Made by a program: the position numbers and the translations under genes. Shown in pieces: positions 46,177 to 54,440 of a stretch of 64,000 nt of DNA. The DNA comes from Acidobacteriota bacterium (GTDB taxonomy: Bacteria; Acidobacteriota; Terriglobia; Terriglobales; Acidobacteriaceae), in assembly GCA_018268895.1 (NCBI GenBank), contig JAFDVP010000012.1:310001-374000 (forward strand), in the 5' to 3' direction. Positions within the stretch are counted from its first letter, which is position 1; every line of letters starts with the position of its first letter. The notes under the pieces are model-generated. The model was not told where the DNA came from, made no database searches, and saw only the letters and a list, made by a program, of their open reading frames with translations.

Positions 46177-47454
46177 CTACTGTGCCGACTGTTTCTTGCG
46201 CGAAGGCGATTTCTTCGAAGCCCTGGACTTGATGCCATGGGTGGAGTGATGAAAGCGAACATGCCGATGCAGGAGGATTGCCGCGGCCCCGCTAAGACGT
46301 GCCGACTGGCCATCGCCAGCAGGCTCAAGTCTTGGCGGGCGTCCAGCCAACATCTTGTCGGCAAGTTCCTTTTTGATCTGAGGCTCGATTAGGTTCCACG
46401 CCGACGTAATCTCGCCGGCAATCAGGATGAGCTCCGGCGAAAGTGCTGCGGTTACAAGCCGCAAACCGCTTCCCAGGGCGAGTGCCTGCTGCGTGGTAAC
46501 CTTGCGGGCAGCAGGATTGCCCTCCTCCGCCAGCCGCAGCAGAGCGTTGATGTCGTTCACCTCTGTCCCCAATTTGAGCGCGGAATAGCGCTTCAGCGCG
46601 GCACGCGAAGACGCAAAAACCTCCCAGCATCCATGCTGACCGCACCCGCACAAGGGGCCAGCCGGGTCGATGGGGATGTGTCCCATCTCTCCTGCAAGGC
46701 CGTTGAAGCCATAGACCACCTGACCGCCGGAAAAGATTGCAGCGCCGACACCTTCTCCCACTGCGACCAACACCGCATTGCGAACTCCCTCCAGGCGTCC
46801 ATGCCATATCTCCGAAGAGAGGCAGGCATTGGCATCGTTGTCCAGTTCCACCTGCAACTTCAGCTTTTTTTCGAGGGCGCTCTTTAAATCGAAATCGTGC
46901 CAGTTCAGGTTCGGCGCCATCAGGATCCGCTGCGTCACCGGGTCGACCCTGCCGGGAATGCTCACACCAACGCCTTCAAAGGTCATCTTCGAAAACCGCT
47001 CGCGCAACATCTCAATGCAGGCGATGATCTTGCTGACCGCAGCCTCGGGGCGAGAACCGATCGAGATTGTCTCCTGCGAGAGAAAACGGCCCGAGAGGTC
47101 GATGACGGCAACAATGGCGCGGCCCGGGCGCAGGTCCACCGCCAGGATCACAAGCTCATCGTTGATTGAGATCATGGTGGAAGGGCGCCCGCGCGAGCCG
47201 CGCACAATCGCCCCCTCCTTGATCCAGCCCTCTTTCAGAAGATCGTCGACAATCGCGGAGATCGTGCTGGGTTGCAGGCCGGAGAGCCGTGCCAGATTCA
47301 CGCGCGAGATCGGCTGCCGGAAGCGGATAAATTCGAGGACGATGTCTCGATTGATCTCACGTGCCAGATCGCTGGTAGCCAGCGAAGCTGTCGTCAAGTC
47401 AATCTTTCGTATCCCGCGCAATCTCTCCAGTGATTGAGCACCGGATGGATTCAT
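46177..47454 (-). CDS. ROK-family transcriptional repressor (XylR/NagC type)
   Basis: 425 residues. An N-terminal winged helix-turn-helix (RQPISRVNLARLSGLQPSTISAIVDDLL) is followed by a sugar-binding ROK domain with ELDNDANACLSSE, VGEGVGAAIFSGG, GEMGHIPIDP and the full zinc motif CGCGQHGCWE. The C-terminal tail is basic and rich in K, R and S. It most likely represses the downstream xylB-isomerase genes and possibly itself, released by a sugar inducer. It is divergent from the hydroxyacid dehydrogenase, with about 120 bases between the starts. Confidence 0.9.
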   Translation of the reverse strand: MNPSGAQSLERLRGIRKIDLTTASLATSDLAREINRDIVLEFIRFRQPISRVNLARLSGLQPSTISAIVDDLLKEGWIKEGAIVRGSRGRPSTMISINDELVILAVDLRPGRAIVAVIDLSGRFLSQETISIGSRPEAAVSKIIACIEMLRERFSKMTFEGVGVSIPGRVDPVTQRILMAPNLNWHDFDLKSALEKKLKLQVELDNDANACLSSEIWHGRLEGVRNAVLVAVGEGVGAAIFSGGQVVYGFNGLAGEMGHIPIDPAGPLCGCGQHGCWEVFASSRAALKRYSALKLGTEVNDINALLRLAEEGNPAARKVTTQQALALGSGLRLVTAALSPELILIAGEITSAWNLIEPQIKKELADKMLAGRPPRLEPAGDGQSARLSGAAAILLHRHVRFHHSTHGIKSRASKKSPSRKKQSAQ

Positions 47455-47573
47455 CGTCTCGATACCCTCCGCTAGTCATCATACGTCACCGCAAAGTTAT
47501 ATCCGATCTACAGATGCCGGGAAGGTTCAAGACGCATTTTTCTTTTTGGGCCAGTTTCATGCACACTCGGAGA

Positions 47574-48545
47574 ATGATTCGAGTTGGTGTCGATGAAAAC
47601 GCAGCGGAAGTGCTTCTGGCCGGCTTTCCAAAAGAGGCCGAGATCGTCCGCATCCCGCGCCATTCCAGCGCAGAGTTCAATGTGGATTTCTGGATCGTCC
47701 CATTCGCCCGCAAAGACGCAGCAGAGACCTTTTCACGGCTTCGTGGAGTCAAGGTCATCCAGTCGCTGATGGCAGGCGTCGACTGGATCCTTCCCTGGCT
47801 GCCTCCAAATGTCACGCTGTGCGATGGCCGGGGTATTCACGACATTTCGACCTCAGAGTGGGTGATGGCTGCCATCCTCTCCTCCGTCAAGCGCATTCCG
47901 CTCTACCGCGATATGCAGAACCGCCACGAATGGAGAGGTCAGTCCTCTGTGACGGATGGCTTCCTCAACGAGGGCGGAGCGCAGGCAGGGCTGTACCGCG
48001 TTCTCGGGGACGATCTCGCAGGGAAGACGGTGCTGATTATCGGTTACGGTTCTATCGGCTCGGCGATCGAAGCAAGGCTGAAGCCCTTCGAGGCAAAGGT
48101 GCTTCGGGTAGCGAGAAGCGCAAAACAGACCCCGGAGGTCTTCCCTGTCGCCGAACTCAAGACGCTTCTCCCCAAAGCCGATATCGTCGTCGCTATCGTT
48201 CCGCTGACCGAGGAGACACGCGGTCTCATCGGAGCGGAAGAGATTGAATCGATGAAGCACGGCGCCCTGCTCGTCAATGCGGCCCGCGGCCCAGTCGTGG
48301 AGACCACCGCGCTTGTCGAAGCTCTACAGTCGCATCGTATTCAGGCCGTTCTCGACGTGACCGACCCTGAGCCTCTGCCAAGGGACCACCCGCTGTGGTC
48401 CGCGCCGAACTGCATGATTACTCCGCATGTTGGAGGATCGACACCGGAGTTTATCCACCGTGCATTCCGATTCGCCGCGGCCCAGGTTCGCCGCTTCATT
48501 GCCGCAGAGCCGCTGGAAAACATCGTCACTGACATCGGCTACTGA
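47574..48545 (+). CDS. D-isomer-specific 2-hydroxyacid dehydrogenase
   Basis: 323 residues from the ATG at 47574; ATG 47559 is an alternative and the frame runs back to 47430. The NAD-binding fold VLIIGYGSIGSAIEARL and the family blocks HGALLVNAARGPVVET (catalytic Arg region), VLDVTDPEPLPRDHPLW (catalytic Glu region) and ITPHVGGST (catalytic His) are intact. It reduces a 2-keto acid such as glyoxylate or hydroxypyruvate, or oxidises the D-hydroxy acid; the exact substrate is open. It is followed by a strong hairpin terminator. Confidence 0.9.
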   Translation: MIRVGVDENAAEVLLAGFPKEAEIVRIPRHSSAEFNVDFWIVPFARKDAAETFSRLRGVKVIQSLMAGVDWILPWLPPNVTLCDGRGIHDISTSEWVMAAILSSVKRIPLYRDMQNRHEWRGQSSVTDGFLNEGGAQAGLYRVLGDDLAGKTVLIIGYGSIGSAIEARLKPFEAKVLRVARSAKQTPEVFPVAELKTLLPKADIVVAIVPLTEETRGLIGAEEIESMKHGALLVNAARGPVVETTALVEALQSHRIQAVLDVTDPEPLPRDHPLWSAPNCMITPHVGGSTPEFIHRAFRFAAAQVRRFIAAEPLENIVTDIGY

Positions 48546-48553
48546 TTCAGACA

Positions 48554-48593
48554 CTGAAGCCGCGCCTTGGATCGACGCGGCTTCAGCAATTTT
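48554..48593. terminator. Intrinsic terminator after the hydroxyacid dehydrogenase
   Basis: CTGAAGCCGCG and CGCGGCTTCAG form a perfect 11-pair stem around an 11-base loop, followed on the plus strand by CAATTTT. It begins 9 bases after the stop codon. It could also serve the minus-strand acidic-protein gene that ends at 48615. Confidence 0.75.
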
Positions 48594-48614
48594 CCTGGCA
48601 ATCGGAAAGGTCAG

Positions 48615-48980
48615 CTACATGCGGCGTGTGCGAGGCACCCGGGGAAGATCATCGTCGTATTCATCTTCCTCTTCATCGTCCTCATCTTCATCATCGTCAT
48701 CGTAGTAGCCGTCTTCGTCGTCCTCGTCCTCGTCTTCATCATCGTCATCGTCTTCTTCGTCGCCATCATCCTCGTCGTCGAAGTCTTCGTCGTCATCTTC
48801 TTCGTCGTCGTGATCCTCGTCATCATCGTCTTCGTCGTCATCTTCGTAGTCATCGTCGTCATCATCCACGCTAGATGGCGCGGCGAGAACTTCCTCAAAA
48901 TAAAATTGCGGCGACGAGACAAATGGGGCGAGGGGCTGCAACGGATCGATAGTTTCCTGAGTGATGGGCTCTGTGGCCAT
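48615..48980 (-). CDS. Extremely acidic Asp/Glu-rich small protein
   Basis: 121 residues from the ATG at 48980, with CAGGAG eight bases upstream. Residues 1-38 are ordinary (TEPITQETIDPLQPLAPF...). Residues 39-111 are almost pure acid: 65 of 73 are Asp or Glu, broken at intervals by single or paired Tyr, Phe, His and Gly. The last residues are basic (PRVPRTRRM). No known domain is visible. Possible roles are a cation or basic-protein sink, a nucleic-acid mimic, or an intrinsically disordered chaperone. The good ribosome site and uninterrupted frame argue for a real gene despite low complexity. Confidence 0.7.
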   Translation of the reverse strand: MATEPITQETIDPLQPLAPFVSSPQFYFEEVLAAPSSVDDDDDDYEDDDEDDDDEDHDDEEDDDEDFDDEDDGDEEDDDDDEDEDEDDEDGYYDDDDEDEDDEEEDEYDDDLPRVPRTRRM

Positions 48981-49102
48981 GAACAAATCTCCTGTGAACT
49001 ATTGTATTTCTGCCTGGCGTTAAAGTTGAAAACAGGATTTGAGAAAATTTCGCTCCTATACGAGGCAAAGGAGGAGCGCACAAAGCTTCGGGTTCACCCA
49101 TC

Positions 49103-50380
49103 CTAAGATGGCGATTCGGCCAGTAAAGCTGTCCCGCGTTTCTGCTCGTACATACGCTGATCGGCCAGCCTCCGCAGAAGCACCTCGTCTGCGGCATCGT
49201 CTGGGAAAACAGCAACCCCCACGCTGCCGCTGACAGCCAGCTTCTGACCGGCTATGGTAAACGGTTTCCTGAGGGCCTCGTCAATACGTGCCGTGCAGGC
49301 CTTTACGATTTGAGCGACTGGTGTATCGATCGGGAGGTCGCCGGCGACAATGATGAACTCATCTCCTCCCAGGCGCGCCAGCGTATCTCCCGAACGGATC
49401 GCATGGCGCAGGCCATGGGCAATCTGCTGCAACAGCAGGTCGCCGGTATCATGCCCCTGCGAGTCGTTGATCGCCTTGAAGCCATCCAGGTCGATCATCA
49501 TCACGGCCGTGCGCGTTCCATTCCCCTGAGAGTGCCGGATCGATCGCGCCAGCCGCTCCTCGAAACGCCTGCGGTTGGGCAGGCCGGTCAACTGGTCATG
49601 CAACGCGAGCCACTCGTTACTTGTAACCTGCCGCTCCAGCATCACCAGAAGCATCCCGATCGTCACCAGAAACTTCTGCCAGTCCCACACCTCCGCGGCG
49701 ACAGGGATATATTCCGGACGGTTCGAGACCCAGGAATGCAGCAAAAACACCAGTGCCCAGACCGCGAAACCCATCACAATCGCCACTTTTCCCAGGCTCT
49801 TACGCGGCAGGCTGAACTGAAATAAAACAGCTACGGTAAAGTAGATGACGAACAAGGGAATGTAGACCGCATCGCGGTACATCGCCGTCGAACCGAAGGT
49901 CCACACTAGACCCCACACCCCAAACTGCAATGCGACAAGCCACCATGCCTTCCCGATTTTCAGGCTTCGCGCTGCAAGGAAAGGAGCCATTAGCCCAAGA
50001 ACCAGACCGCACGCTGCAATCATGCGGTAAGGCCCCGCCTTGCGAACATCCAGCGCGTAGATGGTCTGCACCGCTGCAAACGGAACAGCATTGATGAGCA
50101 GGTAGGTCAGGGCCGCACGGCGGGGAAAGAGGCTCTTCGACGCAGCCCACAAAAAAATCATGCCGGCCGCAAGATACGAGTCCAAAGCCACGACATGCGC
50201 CGGGATATGCCGCGGCCCCGAGGACATATAAAAGACGTGCGCAATCGCCTCGAGAAAGATAAAGAGCATACCGGTAATCCACAGCCCCACATCCTCCTGC
50301 CGATGTCTCCTTCGCAGGAAGTACAGGATGGTAAGCAATGTGGCCATAGCGGCCAGGTCTGGGAGAAGCTGAATATTCAT
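49103..50380 (-). CDS. Membrane diguanylate cyclase (GGDEF)
   Basis: 425 residues. The N-terminal 230 residues contain about six or seven membrane helices without a recognised sensor fold. The C-terminal GGDEF domain (about 255-420) has DQLTGLPNRRRFEE at its start, DLDGFKAINDSQGHDTGD, and an intact active site ARLGGDEFIIVAG. RSGD lies five residues before GGDEF, the spacing of the product-inhibition I-site. It should make cyclic di-GMP at the inner membrane under feedback control. No EAL domain is attached. It is transcribed downstream of no obvious partner. Confidence 0.92.
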   Translation of the reverse strand: MNIQLLPDLAAMATLLTILYFLRRRHRQEDVGLWITGMLFIFLEAIAHVFYMSSGPRHIPAHVVALDSYLAAGMIFLWAASKSLFPRRAALTYLLINAVPFAAVQTIYALDVRKAGPYRMIAACGLVLGLMAPFLAARSLKIGKAWWLVALQFGVWGLVWTFGSTAMYRDAVYIPLFVIYFTVAVLFQFSLPRKSLGKVAIVMGFAVWALVFLLHSWVSNRPEYIPVAAEVWDWQKFLVTIGMLLVMLERQVTSNEWLALHDQLTGLPNRRRFEERLARSIRHSQGNGTRTAVMMIDLDGFKAINDSQGHDTGDLLLQQIAHGLRHAIRSGDTLARLGGDEFIIVAGDLPIDTPVAQIVKACTARIDEALRKPFTIAGQKLAVSGSVGVAVFPDDAADEVLLRRLADQRMYEQKRGTALLAESPS

Positions 50381-50493
50381 CGATGTTCTTTTAACGCTTA
50401 TCAGTAGCTTGATCCTGGTTGCGGACCTGTCGTCGTAGCGAATTGTTCATTATGCAGCTTCAAAGTTGAAAATTGTGAAATTTTGTACAGCGC

Positions 50494-51939
50494 CTACACG
50501 CTTCCCGGTTCGTCCAGCGTTGCCCGGTCTGGAGATGCGGTAAACAGGCTTACCGTTATCAGGCAGACCAATGAAACCAGCAGGGCCGGAAAGATTGCAT
50601 CCCTTTGTCCGATCATCCCCGGAAGATGAGGAGCAACCGTCTCCCACGAGACGGTCACCACCGTTCCCACCGCAATACTCGCTACCGCTGCCGCCGCCGT
50701 CGCCCTGCGCCAGAAGAACGCAGCCAGAATCACCGGCGTCAGGGCAGCCGAATAGATGGTGTAGGCGTAAAGCGCCTTCTTAAGCACCGACTCGGTCCCC
50801 AGCGACTGGAACAACGACCACAAGCCCAGCAGAACGACCATCAGCCTTCCAACGATCAGCACCTTCTTATTCGAGGCCTCAGGCTGCATGTAACGGACAT
50901 AAATGTCGTTGACCAGGTTGGTTGCCGGTGAAAACAGCCAGTTGTTCGCCGTAGAGATGATCTTGGCAAAGATGGCCCCCATCAACAGGGCACCCAGCAA
51001 CCGTAGCGGGGCTGAAGCATCGCCGAAGCCGTGCAGACCACAGTAGGCGAGAATCTCGCGCGGGGCCTTGCTCACCTCTCCTGTCGGGAACAACGCCGAA
51101 CCCGTAACCGCAATCGCGACGATCACCGTCTCAAGAAGAATTGTCCCGATAATCCAGCCCACCACTGCCCGGCGCGCATCCTTCTCCGACTTTGCGGAAA
51201 AGAACTTCTGATACATCGACTGGTTGCCCAGAAGAAGAAGGCAGGTAGGCAGAAACAGCTCCAGGCACTGGATAAGGCTCAGGTCGTCAAAGACGGTGAA
51301 GTGCGATGCCGGAAGCGCAGCGTGGACTGCCTGCCACCCTCCCGCACGATGCACCAGAACAGGCAGTGCGAGGCACATCGTCACCGTAGCCAGCAGGCCA
51401 ATAAAGAGGTCCATGTAAGCGACCGAGGACATGCCGGCAATCGCCGTAAAGATGATGACGAAGGCCGCAATAATGTATCGGCCTAGGATCGGCGTCACGA
51501 AGTCCGGAAAGATGAGGTGCAGGATGTCGCCGCCGCCGATGAACTGGTAGCTTGTGATGGCGGTGTAGGTAAGCAGAATGGCAATCACTCCCAGAACGCG
51601 CGCCGTCTGGTTGTAGCGTGCCTCCAGAAGATCCGGGATAGTGTACTGCGCAAACTTCCTCGCACGAGGAGCGATGAAGTAGATCAGCAGCAGCCCCGCC
51701 CAGCCTCCTGCCGCCTGCCAAAGCGCCACAAAACCATGCTTGTACGCATTTTCCGCGCCGCCAAGCAGCGAGCCTGACCCTATCCACGAGGACAGCAGCG
51801 TGAAGACCAGCACAAAGGCAGGCAGTGTCCGTCCAGCCACCAGATAATCCGCCTTCGTCTTTACCTTGCCCAGCCGGGCAAGCGATACCGTCAGCAGGAT
51901 AAGAACGATCGCAGCAATAACAGCAGTGTAAAGATTCAT
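50494..51939 (-). CDS. Sodium:solute symporter family protein
   Basis: 481 residues from the ATG at 51939. The open frame extends to 52311, but the extra 124 residues are an antisense shadow of the neighbouring hydrolase gene. About 13 membrane helices are visible. The opening NLYTAVIAAIVLILLTVSLAR, the KTKADYLVAGRTLP block and LLSSWIGSGSLLGGAENAY are characteristic of the SSS (LeuT-fold) family, as is TISTANNWLFSPATNLVNDIY-like ISTANNWLFSPATNL. The solute is not identifiable; relatives carry sugars, amino acids, pantothenate or urea. No operon partner is evident. Confidence 0.88.
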   Translation of the reverse strand: MNLYTAVIAAIVLILLTVSLARLGKVKTKADYLVAGRTLPAFVLVFTLLSSWIGSGSLLGGAENAYKHGFVALWQAAGGWAGLLLIYFIAPRARKFAQYTIPDLLEARYNQTARVLGVIAILLTYTAITSYQFIGGGDILHLIFPDFVTPILGRYIIAAFVIIFTAIAGMSSVAYMDLFIGLLATVTMCLALPVLVHRAGGWQAVHAALPASHFTVFDDLSLIQCLELFLPTCLLLLGNQSMYQKFFSAKSEKDARRAVVGWIIGTILLETVIVAIAVTGSALFPTGEVSKAPREILAYCGLHGFGDASAPLRLLGALLMGAIFAKIISTANNWLFSPATNLVNDIYVRYMQPEASNKKVLIVGRLMVVLLGLWSLFQSLGTESVLKKALYAYTIYSAALTPVILAAFFWRRATAAAAVASIAVGTVVTVSWETVAPHLPGMIGQRDAIFPALLVSLVCLITVSLFTASPDRATLDEPGSV

Positions 51940-52044
51940 GGGCGCTGAAAGATTGTAGCCTGACCATCGCTGGAGAGGCCTGTCCATTCTTAGCCCGAGA
52001 CACCTGCCAGAAGCCGCCGGGCCGCCGCAAGCATCTAACGGGAT

Positions 52045-52962
52045 GTGCGGGGAATTGAAGACAGCGTCCGGCGCGTCTGGCGCAAAAGGCCATTTGCAGT
52101 AACCAAGATGGGACAGCTCTGGCGGCTGGTGCGCGAGAGCCACGAGCAGCCCTTGCAGGGGCGATCGCGTGCCCCAGAGATGGTAGCCCCCACCGAGCTG
52201 GGTGTTACCTTCATCGGCCACTCCTCCTTCTTCCTCCAGATCGGCGGCCGCAACGTATTGATCGATCCGGTCTTCTCCCGCAGACTCATTCTGCTGCGAC
52301 GCCAGCGCCACCCCGGCTCCCTACCTGAGCAACTGCCGCCTATCGACCTTGTGCTCGTCACCCATGCGCACATGGACCACCTCGATATTGCATCGCTGCG
52401 TCGCATCGCGCGTTCCACACGGCGCAGACGAGGCATCGCCCCTGAGATCGTGGTACCAAATGGAGTCGAGGATCTAGTTGCCTCCCTCGGCTTTCGCCGC
52501 GTCCACACCCTCGCATGGTGGCAGCAGGAAGAGATCGCCGGGTTGCAGCTCGCCATGACGCCATGCCGCCATTGGGGCGCGCGCCTGTTCAACGACACGC
52601 ATCGCGGCTATGGCGGATATGTCATCTCGTCGGGCGATCATTCCGTCTATCACTCCGGCGACACCGCCTGGTTCGACGGCTTTGCCGAAATTGGCAACAG
52701 GTTCCACCCGAAGGTGGCCCTGCTGCCCATCGGGGCCTACTTTCCAGACAGTTATCGCGCCGTCCACGTCAGCCCGGAAGAAGCTGTTCGCGCCTTTGTC
52801 GATAGTGGCGCGCAACGGATGGTCCCCATGCACTTTGGCACCTTTCGCCTGGGCCGGGAGCCGATGGATGAGCCCGTCGCAAGGCTGCACGCCGAAGCCA
52901 CGGGTCTAGGTATCGACGACCGCATCCGCGTATTGGTCGAAGGAGAGACGCTACGGCTGTAA
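52045..52962 (+). CDS. MBL-fold hydrolase, NAPE-PLD/UlaG-like
   Basis: 305 residues from GTG; an ATG at 52108 would give 284. The metallo-beta-lactamase core is complete: GVTFIGHSSFFLQIGG, VLIDPVF, the metal-binding VTHAHMDHLD (HxHxDH), PCRHWGAR, VYHSGDTAWFDG and a late MVPMHFGTF histidine. The arrangement is that of the NAPE-hydrolysing phospholipase D-like branch, which in eukaryotes cleaves N-acylphosphatidylethanolamine; bacterial relatives have various phosphodiester or lactone substrates. No signal peptide is seen, so it is cytoplasmic. It converges with ndh, 5 bases apart. Confidence 0.85.
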   Translation: MRGIEDSVRRVWRKRPFAVTKMGQLWRLVRESHEQPLQGRSRAPEMVAPTELGVTFIGHSSFFLQIGGRNVLIDPVFSRRLILLRRQRHPGSLPEQLPPIDLVLVTHAHMDHLDIASLRRIARSTRRRRGIAPEIVVPNGVEDLVASLGFRRVHTLAWWQQEEIAGLQLAMTPCRHWGARLFNDTHRGYGGYVISSGDHSVYHSGDTAWFDGFAEIGNRFHPKVALLPIGAYFPDSYRAVHVSPEEAVRAFVDSGAQRMVPMHFGTFRLGREPMDEPVARLHAEATGLGIDDRIRVLVEGETLRL

Positions 52963-52967
52963 GGCCT

Positions 52968-54344
52968 CTATCCCTTTTCCATAGGGGTTTCGACCGGGTC
53001 GATCACAGCATCGGTATGTTGCGCGGCGTACTCGGCATCCCAGCCGGGCAACACCACCGAACCTGTAATAAGCCGCGCTCCATCGGAGAAGGTCAGGTAG
53101 GTCCATGCCCATTGCCGGAAGACCGCGATGCGGTTGCGGAAGCCGATCAAAAAGAAGATATGGACGAAGAGCCACGTCAGCCAGGCCGGCAACCCGCTCC
53201 AATGTCCCTTGAAGGGCCACTTGATGTTAGCGACTGCTGCCTTACGGCCGATAGTGGCCATGTCTCCTTTATCGAAATAGTGAAACGGCTCGTTGAGACC
53301 CGTGCCATCGCTTCCCAGCCCTACGCCGATCAGCCTGCCGATCCGTTTAGCTGCATACGTTCCCATCTGCATGGCAGGCTGGGCGACTCCAGGGATCGGG
53401 CGGCCGTTTTCTTCGACGTGAGCAAGGTCGCCGCAGACAAATATCTCGGGATGCCCCGGAGGATTGAGAAACTGATCGACCAGCACGCATCCGCGCTTAT
53501 CCAGCGGCACGCCGAGCATCTTGCCCAGAGGAGACGCCTGCACTCCAGCAGCCCACAACGTAACCGCAGAGTCCAGCCGCTCGTCTCCGATCATCACGTA
53601 GCCCGGCTGGATGTCCGTGACGCGAGCGCCTGTACGTACCGCCACGCCGATATTCGCCAACTGCTCGACCGCCTTCTGCTGCAAGTCGGGAGGATAGGCA
53701 GCCAGCACATTCGGAGACCCCTCAAGGATCAGCACATGCGCAGTGGCCGGGTTGATATGCCGGAAGTCGCGCGCCATATACAGTCGCGCGATATCGCTGA
53801 TCGCACCCGCAAGCTCGACTCCCGTGGGGCCGCCGCCGACGATGACGAAGTTCAGGGGAGGATGAGAGCCGTCTTCCTGCATCTGCCGTTCCGCCAGCTC
53901 AAACGCCAGCAGCACGCGACGACGTATCTCCGTGGCATCTTCAACCGTCTTCAGTCCGGGAGCGAGCGGCGCCCAGTCGTCACGGCCAAAGTAAGAGTGC
54001 GTGGAGCCGGTGCCAAGAACCAAGAAGTCATACTCCAGCACAGCGCCAGTCTTGAGATGAATGCGCTTCTGAGGCAAGTCGAAGCCGACCACCTCATCCA
54101 TCAGCACCTCGATGTTGCGATAGTCGCGCAGGATGCTGCGAATAGGCTGCGCAATCTCCGCCGGAGACAGAACGGCGAGGGCAACCTGATAGAGCAGCGG
54201 CTGAAAGGTGTGGTGGTTCCTGCGATCGATCAGGGTGATGTCGACGGGAAACCTGGCAAGACCAAGCGCGGCGTTCATTCCGGCAAAGCCTCCACCAACG
54301 ACAATCACTCGTTTCCGCACACTTCCATTTGGCACAGTTACCAT
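52968..54344 (-). CDS. ndh: Type II NADH dehydrogenase (NDH-2)
   Basis: 458 residues. Two dinucleotide folds are present: VVGGGFAGMNAALGLARF for FAD near residue 16 and NFVIVGGGPTGVELAGAI for NADH near residue 170. The block NHHTFQPLLYQVALAVLSP and the C-terminal FVCGDLAHVEENGRPIPGVAQPA region are typical of NDH-2. Near the end, LPAWLTWLFVHIFFLIGFRNR is an amphipathic to hydrophobic stretch that would attach it to the inner membrane. It oxidises NADH and reduces quinone without pumping protons. GGAGCGGG precedes the ATG. Confidence 0.92.
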   Translation of the reverse strand: MVTVPNGSVRKRVIVVGGGFAGMNAALGLARFPVDITLIDRRNHHTFQPLLYQVALAVLSPAEIAQPIRSILRDYRNIEVLMDEVVGFDLPQKRIHLKTGAVLEYDFLVLGTGSTHSYFGRDDWAPLAPGLKTVEDATEIRRRVLLAFELAERQMQEDGSHPPLNFVIVGGGPTGVELAGAISDIARLYMARDFRHINPATAHVLILEGSPNVLAAYPPDLQQKAVEQLANIGVAVRTGARVTDIQPGYVMIGDERLDSAVTLWAAGVQASPLGKMLGVPLDKRGCVLVDQFLNPPGHPEIFVCGDLAHVEENGRPIPGVAQPAMQMGTYAAKRIGRLIGVGLGSDGTGLNEPFHYFDKGDMATIGRKAAVANIKWPFKGHWSGLPAWLTWLFVHIFFLIGFRNRIAVFRQWAWTYLTFSDGARLITGSVVLPGWDAEYAAQHTDAVIDPVETPMEKG

Positions 54345-54440
54345 CGCCCGCTCCTGTTCGTCATCATTTTGATGCTCTCGAGCGCCATCCGGTCACCAAC
54401 ATCGATAGGCGGCCTGCATCACACGATAGCAGTCGCGCCG

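Noticed and set aside
48648-48866. GA-rich repeat-like stretch considered as CRISPR or microsatellite array
   Set aside because: No regular repeat-spacer unit; it is explained by the Asp/Glu codons of an open frame with a ribosome site.
51940-52311. N-terminal extension of the symporter gene
   Set aside because: The extension lies antisense over the hydrolase gene and lacks membrane character; the family start is at 51939.
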